Shown in pieces: positions 42,601 through 51,750 of a DNA stretch of 64,000 nt (positions are counted from its first letter, which is position 1; each line of letters begins with the position of its first letter). Source of the stretch: Microglena sp. YARC (taxonomy: Eukaryota > Chlorophyta > Chlorophyceae > Chlamydomonadales > Chlamydomonadaceae); assembly GCA_022414725.1 (NCBI GenBank), contig CM039462.1, positions 8,621,212-8,685,211 of the forward strand. Reading direction: 5' to 3'. The notes under the pieces were generated by a model that worked only from the letters and a program-made list of their open reading frames with translations, searched no databases and was not told the DNA's origin. The position numbers and the translations under genes were made by a program.

Positions 42601-45600
42601 ATCAAATCCAATCATGCACCCACCTGCCCGTCCATTCACCAGGGCTCTTCTTTTTGGCTTTTCTTAGCAGCTTCTAAGCATCTCAGAGCGTGCTCTTTAT
42701 GCAAGACCCACTCAGGCATCTACCATCAAACCCAATTATGCACCATACTGCCAATCCATCCACCATCAAACCCAATCATGCACCCACCTGCCCGTAGATT
42801 CACCGGGGCTTTTCTTCTTGGCTTTTCTTAAGCAGCTTCTAGGCATCTCAGAGTGTGTTCTTTATGCAAGACCCACTCAGGCATCCACCATCAAACCCAA
42901 TCATGCACCACACTGCCAATCCATCCACCATCAAACCCGATCATGCATCCACCTGCCCATCAATCCACCAGGGATTTTCCTTTTTGGCTTTTATTTTAGG
43001 CTTCTCCTAGCACCTTCTAGGAATCTGAGAGGAAGTTCTCTATCCAAGACCCACTCATCCATCCACCACCAAACCAACCACTAGGGCTTCTATTCTCGGC
43101 TTTTCTTTAGGCTTAACTTTTTGTCTTTTCTAAGCAGCTTCTAGGCATCTCAGAGCAAGTTCTTTATGCAAAAACCACTCATCTATCCACCATCAAACCC
43201 ATTCACCAAGCTTTTATTTTTGTCTTTTTTTCCGGCTTATCTTTTGCCTTTTCTTAGCAGCTTCAAGGTCTCTCAGAGCAAGTTCTGTATTCAAGACCCA
43301 CTCATGCACACACCTGCTCATCCATTCACCATCAAACCCATCCACCAGGAATTTTCTTCTCGGTTTTCTTAGCAGCTTCTAGGGAGCTCCCTGAGCCAGC
43401 CGCTGTGCTACACCCAACTATTTAAGGATTTCTAGTCAGCTGCTTGTGCCAGCGTCAAGATGCACTAGGCTTGGCTGAACAGCCAGTCAGGGGAGTACCT
43501 AGGAGCTGCTGGCCAGGGTAGCACGATTTTGGCACGCTTTTTGAGCCCCACTGCGTGTTTCGCGCAGTTTTTCGACCCCATGTGGGCGCAGCGCGCAGTT
43601 TTTGCGCTATTTGCACCAATTTGACGTTTGTGCGCTTCAAGCGCTGACCAATTTGACAAAATGTAGTACCCTGCTGCTGGCCATAGCCGAAAAGAAAAGC
43701 TATGCCCCCAACTAACCACTAAATACCAACCACCAACAAGTACGAACTACCAACTAACTAACCACCAATCCACCAACTAACTAACCACCACCAACTACCA
43801 ACTAACCAACCACCACCACCAACCAACAGTCCTTTCTATGCGCCCTACCTGATGCATACTAGGATTCAACGGTTGGTGGCACCAACTAAAGACCAACTAC
43901 CAACTAACTAACCACCACCAACAACCAACAGTCCTTTCTATGCGCCCTACCTGATGCATACAAGGATACCATGGTTGGTGGCACCAACTAAAGACCAACT
44001 ACCAACTTACTAACCACCGGGACCAACTACCAACTAACCACCTCTACCGACTAACTTCTCACCATCACCACCCACCAACTGACAGCCTTACCTGATGCGT
44101 ACAAGGATGCCATGGATACCATGGTTGGTGGCACCAACTAAAGACCAACTCTCAACTTACTTACCACAGCGACCCACCACCAACTTACCACCTCTACCGA
44201 CTAACTTCCCACCACCACCAACCTCCAACTAACAGCCCTACCTGATGCGTACAAGGATGCGATGGATACCATGGTTGGTGGCACCAACTAAAGACCAAGT
44301 ACCAACTTACTCACCACAACCAACTAACCACCTCTACCGACTAACTTCTCACCATCACCACCCACCAATTGACAGCCCTACCTGATGCGTACAAGGATGC
44401 CATGGATACCATGGTTGGTGGCACCAACTAAAGACCAAGTACCAACTTACTCACCACAACCAACTAACCACCTCTACCGACTAACTTCTCACCATCACCA
44501 CCCACCAATTGACAGCCCTACCTGATGCGTACAAGGATGCCATGGATACCATGGTTGGTGGCACCAACTTAAGACCAACTACCTACTAACCACCGCGACC
44601 TACCACCAACTAATCACGTCTACGGACTAGCTTCCCACCTCCACCAACCACCAACTGACAGCCCTACCTGATGCATACAAGAATGCCATGGATACCATGG
44701 TTGGTGGCACCAACTTAAGACCAACTACAACTAACTAACCACTGCCACCAACCACCAACTAACCATCACTACCAACTAACTAACAACCACAACCAACTAA
44801 CCACTACTACCAACTAAATAACCACCACCAACCACCAACTAACCACCACTACCAACTAACTTACCACCACCATCGACTAACTAACCACAACCACCACTAA
44901 CAACTAACTAACAACCACAAATACCAACTAACTTACCACCACCACCACCCACCAACTGACAGCCCTACCTGATGCGTACAAGGATGCCATGGATGCCATG
45001 GTTAGTGCCACCAATCATAAGCTGGGCAAAGACCACACACCACTTTGCGTGGACTGCGCTGTTGGTGATCCAGTACTTCTGGGCCAGAGTGGTGGGTGTG
45101 TGGACCACAAACTCCTGTAGAGAGGGGTGGGGGGGTGCGTGGGGGGGTGGGGGGAGTGTTAGAGTGCGCTGTGTGTGAAGGCTACTACAACAGGCTTTCT
45201 ATATATTTATATATCTTTCAACCACCCACTGACCAGCCCACCCACCTACCGTTTTGTTACATATATTTCAACCACCCACTGACCCACCCACCCACCTTTT
45301 TTTCGAATATCTGTCAACCAGCCACTGACTCACCCACCCACCTACCTTTCTGTTACATATATTTCAACCACCCACTGACCCACCGCCTTCCATTTCTCAA
45401 ATATTCTTCAACCACCCACTGACCCACCCACCTACCTTTTTCCAAATACCTTTTAACCACCCACTGACCCACCCACCCACCTACCTTTTTGTTACATATA
45501 TTCCAACCACCTACTGACTCACCCACCCACCTACCTTTTTTCAAATATCTTTCAACCTCTCACTGACCCACCCACCCACCCACCTGTTTGTAAATCGTTT

Positions 45601-48600
45601 TCAACCACCCGCACACTTAGCATATTATTTTCTCTCCGAAGTTGCATGGTCATAAGTGACACCTACCCACGAAGCCAAGTACCTTCTTTAAATATCTTTC
45701 AACCACCCACTAATCCACCCACTTAAAAAACAAAATCCACCCACTGACCCACCCACCTACCCACTTAGCACAAAAAGCCTGTTTCCCACCTCAGTTGCGC
45801 TGTCACAAGTGACACCTACCCACTGACCCAAGTACCTTTTTACACATATCTTTCAACCACCCACTGACCCACTCACATTTTTTAGATATCTTTCGACCAT
45901 CCACTGACCCACCCATCCACCCAGTTAGCACGACAACCCTGTTTCTCACCTCTGTTGTGCAGTCATACGTTGCAGTTGTCTGCATCTCCACAGCGTTGTT
46001 ACCTAAGCCCACACACTGACCCAAGTACCTTTTTTAAATATCTCAACCCCACCCACTTAGCACGACAACCCTGTTCCTCACCTCCGTTCTGCAGTCATAA
46101 GTGACACCTACCCACTGACCCAAGTGCCTTTTTACACATATCTTTCAACCACCCACTGACCCACTCACATGTTTAAAAATATCTTTCAACCACCCACTGA
46201 CTCACCCATCCACCCACTTAGCACGACAACCCTGTTGCTCACCTCCGTTGCGCAGTCATAGGTGACACCCACCCACTGACCCAAGTACCTTTTTTAAAAT
46301 ATTTTTCAACCACCCACTGACCCACCCATCCACCCACTAAGCACGACAACCCTGTTTCTTACCTCCGTTGTGCGGTCATAAGTTGCAGTTGTCTGCATCT
46401 CTACCGCATTGTTGCCGAAGCCAAGCTCGGTCAGTCCAAAGCAGCCCACAGCCTCCAGGGTGTCGATCTTGCGCAGGAGGGCGTCATGGTGGGGCTGGGT
46501 GCCCAGCTTGAGCACAGTGCCTGCGACAATGATGATTTGTTTTTTATTTTTTACAGTATTTATTTGCCGATTACTTATTTACAGTATTTATTTGGCTATT
46601 ATTTCACGATTTTGTATTTTATTTTTTACAGTTTACAAGCTTGAGCGCAGTGCCTGCGACCATGATCAGTTTATATTTCTTGTTACAATTTACATGGCCA
46701 GCGAAGGTGATTATACAAATACATGTATATCATATGCTGCAATGCAGCATCTCTAGCGTTTCTAGTATACAAGATTGAGCGCAGTGCCTGCGAAGATAAT
46801 TACCCCAACGCATCAATATCGTTTTCTGCAATGCAGCATCTCTAGCATTTCTAGTATACAAGCTTGAGCGCAGTGCCTGCCAAGATAATTACCCCAATAC
46901 ATGTAAATCGTTTTCTGCAAAGCAGCATCTCTAGCGTTTCTAGTATACAAGCTCGAGAAGATGATTATCAAGATGATTATGAATACATGTATATCTTATT
47001 CTGCAATGCAGATGATTGTCAAGATGATTATGAATACATGTATATCTTATTCTGCAATGCAGCATCTCTAGTTTTTCTAGTAAACACGCCCGAGAAGATG
47101 ATGATGACCAAGATGATTAATAATACACGTATATCTTATTTTGCAATGCAGCATCTCTAGTTTTCCTAGTAAACAAGCCTGAGCACAGTGCCTGCAACCA
47201 CGATTGTCAAATATTATTATTCTGTACTACTGCAGCTCTAGTTTGTTTTCACACATATATATTGAGCCCCCCCCCTCCCCCCCCCCCCCTTCCCCCCCTT
47301 TACCTCCCCATCTCACCTCCAAAGAGGTTGAACTGCACAGTCATCTTAGTGGCCATGGATGGATCACAGAAAGCTGCGCACTCATGAGCAGCAAAGATAC
47401 GCAGGGGGTTTCTCCTGTAAGGGGGTATGGATGGTGGTGGTGGTTATGGCAGTAAGGAGCAGCAAAGATGCCCAGGGGGTTACGCCTGTACGGGAGTATG
47501 GGTGGTGGTGGTGGTGGTGGTTATGGCACTAAGGAGCAGCAAAGATGCGCTGGGGGGTTATTCCTGTAAGGGGGTATGGGTTGTGGTGGTGGTGGTGGTT
47601 ATGGCACTAAGGAGCAGCAAAGATGCGCTGGGGGGTTATTCCTGTAAGGGGGTATGGGTTGTGGTGGTGGTGGTGGTTATGGCACTAAGGAGCAGCAAAG
47701 ATGCGCTGGGGGGTTATTCCTGTAAGGGGGTATGGGTGGTGGTGGTGGTGGTGGTTATGGCACTTAGGAGCAGCAAAGATGCGATGGGGGTTATTCCTGC
47801 AAGGGGGTATGGGTTGTGGTGGTGGTGGTTATGTCACTAAGGAGCAGCAAAGATGCGCTGGGGGGTTATTCCTGCAAGGGGGTATGGGTGGTGGTGGTGG
47901 TGGTGGTGGTGGTGGGGTACAGGTGGAGGTTATGGCTCATTGTAATGTGTAGCAGGTGATCATAGCATGGGTTACTATTTGGGGCACGGGATTGTACGTA
48001 TATTGAAATGCGTACTTATTCGGCTTACATTAATTATGTGTACATGAATTTCAGCTTGATGGTATGTGATATGTGGGATGTGATGTGTGTAGGGTTGTGT
48101 TGACATATAAACACATCACATACGTATAAATAGCCCTATATTTTTTCTAAAACCGACCTTACATACGTCGTATACAAAACGTATATTCTGTACTTCGAAA
48201 AGTACAGCACGCATCCCGGAACATCCCGTTCTTGGTTTTCATTCAATGTTTGATTTGGATACCTCATCTGGAAGCTATTGACCTCCTCTATCACGATATG
48301 CAATACATTTAACCTTTCACATGCACCATTTTATATACAGATAGCCTAAAGTTTGCTTTAGATAGCCAGGATGGCCCACATATCACATCGCCACCTAGCC
48401 TTCCATTCCACCAGCTGTGCTCCTACGTGGGCTTGAAGGATTGATGGTGCAAACCTAGTGCAATGTGCACATGGACAATACTGCAATATAGTTATGTACT
48501 TATATTATTACACACGTATTCAGTTATATAATAGACCAAGTGGCATTTAATGACTCCCTTAGATTGGCACCGCGCTCCTTGGACAACACGCTTTCTGGTT

Positions 48601-49634
48601 GCGGTTTCTTTTTCTGATAGTTGGACAACCTTAACTAGTCAGATATTTGTCCTGATAGTTTATATGTGATGCCAATGAAATTAGCAACGCAGTAATACCT
48701 TCAAACCCATGTAAGAGTATTTTCTCCAGAAGTGCAAAATCATTGCATACGTTTTAATATGTTTCTATGCATACGTATACACGGCTTGCACAAATAAAAA
48801 TATACGTTTACTTCACAACCCTAGATAAGTGGTATGTGATATGTGGTGTGTGATGTGGTATGTGAGATGCAGTATGCGGTTATATGTGAGTGCAAGCTTA
48901 AATGTCTCATACTCGTGACTCATTCGTCTAAGAATATAAGTCTCATTATACCAACCCACCTGAAGTCAGTGATGGAAAAGAACTTTCCACCGCACAAGCC
49001 CTGCAGTCGCTGGAGAGCAACCTCGCGCTCCTCAGCAAGTGATATGTCATAGCGGCTGGAGAAGGCAGAGTGAGAGGAGAGAGACGGAGTGAAAGGCAAA
49101 CTTGAGGCTTTTTATTTTTATATTCAGATATCTTGACAGCGACTGGTGGGAGCCCTGTTCATAAGACTGGATATGCAGACTGGAGGCTGCAACAAGATGG
49201 ATATACAATTCGGATGCCCATCAGCCTAATATAAAGCGTACCAGTATAATTTAATACTTGACTCTTAGATTATTTAATGCTGGTGTTCGCATCTTGCATG
49301 GCTGCCTTCGCACATTGCAAGTGTTTGTGTTGGATGATGGGTGTGCATGCCCCAGTACTAGGGGCCGGCATATCATATGATGTTGACCAACAGCGAGTAT
49401 GGTATCATATGATACCATACAAATTGTATCATATGATATTATATATAAATGGTGGCGTTAGCCTAGCCAGACTGTCTGGATTATATGATATCATACAATG
49501 ACATGATATCATATGGTATCATATAGCCATTCCCTGGCATGAAGTTGGATAGCATGCTCTCACTTACGGGACGTAGATCTCATGCTTGCCCATATACTCC
49601 TTCATGTTCTTTCGCATCTCATGGTTGTCGTGGT
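29832..49634 (-). CDS. Peroxisomal acyl-CoA oxidase, ACX2/ACX3 type
   Basis: The enzyme oxidises acyl-CoA to trans-2-enoyl-CoA with FAD and O2, giving H2O2; it is the first step of peroxisomal beta-oxidation. I assembled fifteen exons: 49568-49634, 48960-49055, 47317-47414, 46363-46520, 44969-45114, 42136-42215, 41162-41334, 40118-40230, 38582-38696, 37240-37302, 35552-35667, 34234-34309, 33127-33395, 31477-31554, 29832-30011. Phases agree at every junction but one. They total about 609 residues, against 675-690 in plant homologues. Family landmarks are [26 protein letters not shown] and [18 protein letters not shown] and [37 protein letters not shown], and AEGDN with the catalytic-type Glu. 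The end [11 protein letters not shown] followed by APIAG matches the ACX2/3 C-terminus. It ends GVNV with no PTS1, so a PTS2 is expected in the missing first exon. The junction between 33127 and 31554 does not keep frame; a weak donor at 33123/33122 would restore it. Confidence 0.9.
30012..31476 (-). repeat. Donor-edge array of the penultimate ACX exon, period about 121 bp
   Basis: From about 30862 to 31476 six copies carry the exon end and donor. On the plus strand these read GTGCATACCTGAAG followed by GGAAGGATCTCCTCTA, the complement of the exon's last codons and donor. The spacer is TATGTTAACTAGATTTATTAA and related AT-rich sequence. The part 30012-30850 is intron without recognised features apart from G-rich tracts near 30055 and 30170-30220. 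Confidence 0.85.
31580..32830. repeat. TGGAAGTGGTTGGGT-type minisatellite in an ACX intron
   Basis: About 1.2 kb of AAGTGG-based units with a higher-order period near 100 bp (GGTTTGACAGGTAGGAAGTGG alternating with GGGTTGCCAGGTAGGAAG). The minus strand reads as an open 384-codon frame of NHFLPxxPTTST repeats. This is a translation of the repeat, not a gene. Confidence 0.9.
32830..33126 (-). repeat. ACX exon edge copy and long C runs
   Basis: A copy of the 3' part of exon 33127-33395 lies at about 33003-33080 (GCACCTGGCGCCCGCTTGCT and CGCAAGCATGATTCCAGCAC), directly adjacent to a run of about 34 C. A shorter C run lies at 32911-32926. Confidence 0.8.
33440..33960. repeat. CACAACGTAACA-type degenerate repeat
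   Basis: About 500 bp built from AACACAAC, GTAACA and ATAACGGATAACA blocks without a fixed period. It is intronic in the ACX gene. Frames on the minus strand (Cys/Val/Leu/Tyr-rich) are repeat translations. Confidence 0.8.
34022..34208 (-). mobile_element. MITE-like repeat, GC hairpin family copy 4
   Basis: Near full-length on the minus strand: starts GGGGCGGAGCCCCTCC, passes GACACGTCAGCCAACG, and ends with GCGTCGTACGCGACGC near 34026-34045. Confidence 0.75.
34310..34925 (-). repeat. ACX exon-edge copies and a short interspersed repeat
   Basis: An acceptor-edge copy of exon 34234-34309 is at about 34412-34470 (CCATGATACCATGGACAGC), with a smaller copy at 34520-34545. A donor-edge copy of exon 35552-35667 is at about 34845-34905 (GTCATGCCGGCATGTGC). 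Two copies of a short repeat (GGCGTGATGTTGAGGGGGCC then CGTTTGCTTGC) lie at 34641-34687 and 34768-34815. Related copies are at 3413, 35424 and 36939. Confidence 0.75.
34936..35178 (+). mobile_element. hAT-like MITE with perfect 8-bp target duplication
   Basis: A 243-bp element with inverted termini CAGGGTACTACA and TGTAGTGCCCTG. ATGTGTAA is duplicated exactly at 34928-34935 and 35179-35186. An 8-bp duplication with CAGGG-type ends is the hAT signature. The interior has GCGCACGCTTTTTGAGCCCC and repeated GGCCAATTTCACAAA units. There is no coding capacity, so it needs a transposase from elsewhere. Confidence 0.9.
35205..35285 (+). mobile_element. 3'-end relic of the LINE at 18382
   Basis: AGAGTCTCATACACCCTCGC and GGTGTCAAGTAGACTTTA followed by (TAATG)n match the last 70 bp of the LINE (22307-22375). 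It is a severely 5'-truncated insertion. Confidence 0.85.
35668..36180 (-). repeat. Acceptor-edge copies of ACX exon 35552-35667
   Basis: Three partial copies at about 35755-35805, 35935-35990 and 36045-36090 contain GTTGCAGCTCAGGTAGCCCT and CGCACCTCTCACGGCA. They are spaced by ACATTTGAGTGTGGATATATG-like and GGGATAGGG repeats. Confidence 0.8.
36232..36484 (+). mobile_element. MITE-like repeat, GC hairpin family copy 5
   Basis: A diverged copy: GGCGGACCCC, GGGGGGCGGGAGCCCCC, a TTTG tandem stretch, GAAGCCTGGCACATAAGCCA, ending GCCTTGGACTTGTTCG. Confidence 0.7.
36597..36770 (+). repeat. Dispersed repeat with CGCACTGGGGTCGCACC, copy 1
   Basis: It shares CGCTGCATGG, GGCAGCGCGTCGCACTGGGG and CACCAAGTC then CTCAATTT with 41878-42035. 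A run of about 30 C sits in the middle. A shorter relative is at about 16550-16600. Confidence 0.65.
37012..37060 (-). repeat. Donor-edge copy of ACX exon 37240-37302
   Basis: GTACCTGGATGTGCCATGCG and GGGCTTGATTGTGCAGCACA repeat the donor and the last 40 nt of the exon. Confidence 0.8.
37084..37178 (+). mobile_element. 3'-end copy of the RNase H LINE family
   Basis: ACGGTGACTATAGCTAGCTC, CGGCTTACGCTGTGGTGTC, TACACGGATGTAACAATTT and an AAATTT tail match the 3' end of the LINE at 59738 and the copy at 59484. Confidence 0.8.
37325..38575 (-). repeat. TGTTGTGTGGTGTTGACATG array in an ACX intron
   Basis: About 1.2 kb of direct repeats of a 10-20 bp motif with several higher-order periods. The 3' part (38380-38570) is a clean 55-56 bp unit with GTGTGATATTGACATGTGAT, whose last copy leads into the exon donor at 38582. 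Confidence 0.9.
38697..40117 (-). repeat. Acceptor-edge copies of ACX exon 38582-38696
   Basis: Six copies (about 38825, 38955, 39130, 39325, 39515, 39575) of GAGACACACCGTGCGAGC and CTAGCAGAGGA, each followed by AGGGCAATGCAGGCAGG or a variant that keeps the CAG acceptor. Spacers are AAGTCAGGGGGAAGTC and TTTTATTATTTGCTGTTTCTG units. Confidence 0.85.
40231..40667 (-). repeat. Acceptor-edge copy of ACX exon 40118-40230 in GT/GGT repeats
   Basis: A copy of the exon start lies at about 40375-40435 (GGTAGCGTAGCGGA, then GTTTGGAGCCACCCTGCAGG). GTGGTGGTGG and CCACCACC blocks surround it. Confidence 0.8.
40667..41161 (-). repeat. Donor-edge array of ACX exon 41162-41334
   Basis: Three copies (about 40672-40742, 40830-40905, 40990-41083) repeat the last 65-70 nt of the exon and its donor. 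On the minus strand each reads [10 protein letters not shown], then [11 protein letters not shown] and GTGAGC, GTGTGC or GTGCGC. Frames are open up to the donor. The one at 41000 also duplicates its terminal GCATCATAGACTC. Confidence 0.9.
41335..41640 (-). repeat. Acceptor-edge copies of ACX exon 41162-41334
   Basis: Three copies at about 41395-41425, 41497-41522 and 41545-41575 (ATGGTCAAACCAGAGCTTGCC, then TGG or TAG) sit among GTGTGTGGGGGG spacers. Confidence 0.8.
41745..41870. repeat. 24-bp minisatellite
   Basis: Five units of GACGACGCCCCTTGTTTTCC with CCTGA lie in an ACX intron. Confidence 0.85.
41878..42035 (+). repeat. Dispersed repeat with CGTTGCACTGGGGTCACACC, copy 2
   Basis: Partner of 36597-36770. 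The order of conserved blocks is the same, without the long C run. Confidence 0.65.
42036..42560 (-). repeat. Edge copies on both sides of ACX exon 42136-42215
   Basis: A donor-edge copy lies at about 42045-42080 (CCTCCCACGTAACCCACCATT) and an acceptor-edge copy at about 42467-42492 (ACGGTCATGTCTTCGTTCCTG). G runs and GAAAAAAACAAATTGGGG flank the latter, with the GTCAGAGCACATTCTTTGTG segment present twice. Confidence 0.8.
42560..43440. repeat. Degenerate array of about 130-bp units
   Basis: Five to six units carry CACCATCAAACCCAATCATGC, TTTTTGGCTTTTCTTAGCAG and CTTCTAGGCATCTCAGAG. It is intronic to ACX, and no exon was recognised. Confidence 0.8.
43514..43673 (+). mobile_element. hAT-like MITE with perfect 8-bp target duplication
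   Basis: A 160-bp element with ends CAGGGTAGCAC and GTAGTACCCTG. CTGCTGGC is duplicated at 43506-43513 and 43674-43681. It shares GCACGCTTTTTGAGCCCCAC and CAGTTTTTGCGCT with the 243-bp element at 34936. Confidence 0.9.
43730..44968 (-). repeat. Donor-edge array of ACX exon 44969-45114
   Basis: Seven copies (about 43848, 43950, 44092, 44246, 44386, 44526, 44665) repeat the donor and the exon's last 40-45 nt: CTACCTGATGCGTACAAGG, ATGCCATGGATACCATGGTT. The spacers are ACCAACTAACCACC repeats. Each copy retains the GTAGGGC donor on the minus strand or a close variant. Confidence 0.9.
45185..46362 (-). repeat. CACCCACTGACCCACCCA array with donor-edge copies
   Basis: CAACCACCCACTGACCCACC units alternate with TTTTTAAATATCTTTCAACC. 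Four copies of the donor edge of exon 46363-46520 (GACAACCCTGTTTCTCACCTC, then GTTGTGCAGTCATA) lie at about 45780, 45932, 46060 and 46222. The one at 45932 extends 60 nt into the exon (GTTGCAGTTGTCTGCATCTC). Confidence 0.85.
46521..47250 (-). repeat. Acceptor-edge copies of ACX exon 46363-46520
   Basis: Short copies of AGCTTGAGCGCAGTGCCTGCG lie at about 46635, 46770, 46860 and 47175. They alternate with GCAATGCAGCATCTCTAG and AATACATGTATATC units. Confidence 0.8.
47415..47935 (-). repeat. Acceptor-edge array of ACX exon 47317-47414
   Basis: Seven units of about 66-70 bp carry AGCAGCAAAGATGCGCTGGG, GGGTTATTCCTGTAAGGGGG and a GGTGGT tract. The exon part is only about 25 nt, but every unit has the CCTGTAA that forms the acceptor on the minus strand. 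Confidence 0.9.
47940..48959. other. ACX intron, unique sequence
   Basis: Largely non-repetitive AT-rich sequence, one of the few introns here without an exon-edge array. No exon recognised. Confidence 0.5.
49360..49545. mobile_element. Palindromic ATCATATGAT MITE, copy 1
   Basis: Ends GGGGCCGGCATATCATATGA and ATATAGCCATTCCC are inverted relatives. The interior has TGACCAACAGCGAGTATGG and AGCCTAGCCAGACTG. It is closely related to 54876-55048, in the same orientation. Confidence 0.75.
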
Positions 49635-51297
49635 CTGTTGCAGGGGGGTAGAAGAAGGGGGAGGGTGTGGGTTTAGATAGGCATGGGCAGGTTGAGACGG
49701 TGTGGTAGAGCCGGTATGCCAGGTCCCTCCTTCCGATATTTTGGTTATTGAGTCGCTGGAGGAGGGGTGGGGGTGGGTGTGGGGGGGAATCGTGACGCTC
49801 ATCCTCACGCGCATTTCCGGAAGCAATGCGTCCGGGATTGTAACGCCCGATGTGACTGGTAGGCTGGGTGGGTTGAGACGGGTTGACGGGCTGGGTGTCA
49901 AGCCTAGTGTCGAGCGGGGGTGCGGGGTAGCGTGGGAGCCTGGGAGGTATCTTTCGGCAAGTGGTTTCAGCCACCATATTAAATAGCGCAGTTAACAGCA
50001 TGGGGTAAATAGTGTAGTATCGGGCGTGATAGAAATACGATTGGAGTGGGGGTGGGCTGGGGTGGAGGGTGGGGGCATTGCATGGGATGGGATGCTCAGG
50101 CGATACCCATCCACGTGCCATGCGACACGAAAGAGCTGCTGTTGGCTTGGCATGGTAGGGAGTGCGCTCAAGGGATGATTGGGGCTACGGATGGTGTGAG
50201 GTGTGGCATGGAATGGGATGAGGGGATGGGGTGAGGGGATGGGAAGCATCCACGGCAGGAGTTACTGGTGGCGCGTCGCGTCAGCACGTTAGTTTTAGAG
50301 TTAGTTTCGATTGCTGACTGTACACGCGAGCAACGCACCGAGCAGCACGTTGAGCTCGTCAATTGAGAAGGATGGCGACTCGGTGGAGAAGGTTTTTCCA
50401 AAAGCTTGGAAGTGTCCTGAGACGACTGCCAATCGGCGAGAAGAAGCGTCCATGATGACTGAGTTGGTTCAGGGGAAGGGGGGTACGCAGCAGAAGCAAG
50501 TTCGTGTCTGGCTGAATCAGGCAAGAGGGAAAGTAGAAGCTGGATCGGAGGCAATTATCGGTAGCAAGAGATTTATCGATCGATCGAGTTACTGATAAGG
50601 CGCGGGCGGATTTATATCGTCTTCTGTTCCGCAGCTGTATGAGTAGGATAACGGACCCCAACCGAACCGAACTACCTGTTCGGCTACTTTCAGCTACTTT
50701 CAGCATCCAACTACTTTTGGCAATCTAGCGCCAGCGCAGCAGTTGGTTTCTTTACAACTCCGCCGGGGCTCTGCTTACAGTTCCTCTCAGCCTTGCTCAC
50801 AGATTGAATCATCGAACAACACCATCCCAACCGGACGGTACAGCTCAGCTGATAAATCGAGGCGCACCTTGAAAAATTAACGCCTCTCAATCTTGCTTCA
50901 TACTACCTTGGCTAGGCTGAGTCAGAGTCCTATCTGAAACCAAACCCACAGGCCACAGCTAGCTACAGCAGCAATCATTTCATCGCCACCTAGCGTCCTT
51001 TATAAATCTCTCCCATATTCCACTGCACATGATGCTACGAGGTGTCAACCACACACACATAGCGCATGGTGGGTGTCGGCCTTGGTAGTTCCTGGTGTGT
51101 GTTGGGGGGCATAAAAGACCGAGAAAGAGGATAAGATTGATGATGAAAAAGAATGATGGTAGAATCCTGCTGTATGCTGGGTATGAGGAGGAGGAGGAGG
51201 AGGAGGTGCATAACCACAGGATGATGATGTTTGATAGGATATACACCACACTAGCCATTGGTAGATCTAGCCTATGCCCACAAGGCAGGTTTGTCTG

Positions 51298-51302
51298 TCT
51301 GT

Positions 51303-51373
<71 letters not shown>

Positions 51374-51390
51374 CTTGCCTGCCTGCCTGT

Positions 51391-51427
<37 letters not shown>

Positions 51428-51430
51428 TGT

Positions 51431-51495
<65 letters not shown>

Positions 51496-51512
51496 TGCCT
51501 GCCTACCTGCCT
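51298..51512 (+). repeat. (TGCC)n microsatellite
   Basis: About 215 bp of TGCC units with occasional TGTC variants. All three frames are open and code only Cys/Leu/Pro/Ala repeats. Confidence 0.95.
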
Positions 51513-51574
51513 GGATGTGTTTATGTATGTATGTTAGGTAGTTTGCTTGCCTGATTGATTAAAATTGATAGATG

Positions 51575-51679
51575 CATGGATGGATGGATGGATGGATGGA
51601 TGGATGGATGGATGGATGGATGGATGGATGGATGGATGGATGGATAGATGGATGGATGGATGGATGGATGGATGGATGG
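51575..51679 (+). repeat. (ATGG)n microsatellite
   Basis: About 26 ATGG units with one ATAG interruption, just upstream of the first recognised GNAT exon. Confidence 0.95.
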
Positions 51680-51750
51680 CCTTCTGACGTGTCAAAACTG
51701 ACAAAAAACAATATTGCAATTACGCTTGTCTGGACCTGTTGCTTGTTTAG

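Larger units (their letters stand above)
49635..51750. promoter_or_regulatory. Region between divergent ACX and GNAT genes
   Basis: It must hold the first exon(s) and promoters of both genes. I cannot place either start codon with confidence. A plus-strand frame at 50311-50595 has no ATG at its start and no recognised domain. The right half is simple sequence: TGCC repeats (51298-51512) and ATGG repeats (51575-51679). Confidence 0.4.

Noticed and set aside
50311..50595. 94-codon plus-strand ORF upstream of GNAT
   Set aside because: It has no ATG at its start and no recognisable domain. It could be part of a first exon of GNAT, but no donor/acceptor pair in phase was convincing.
51258..51554. 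Cysteine-rich ORFs (CLPACLPA)
   Set aside because: Translation of the TGCC microsatellite. The same applies to IHPSIHPS (51534-51765), YVCMYVCM (56255-56641) and the CAGA ORFs (11591-11947).
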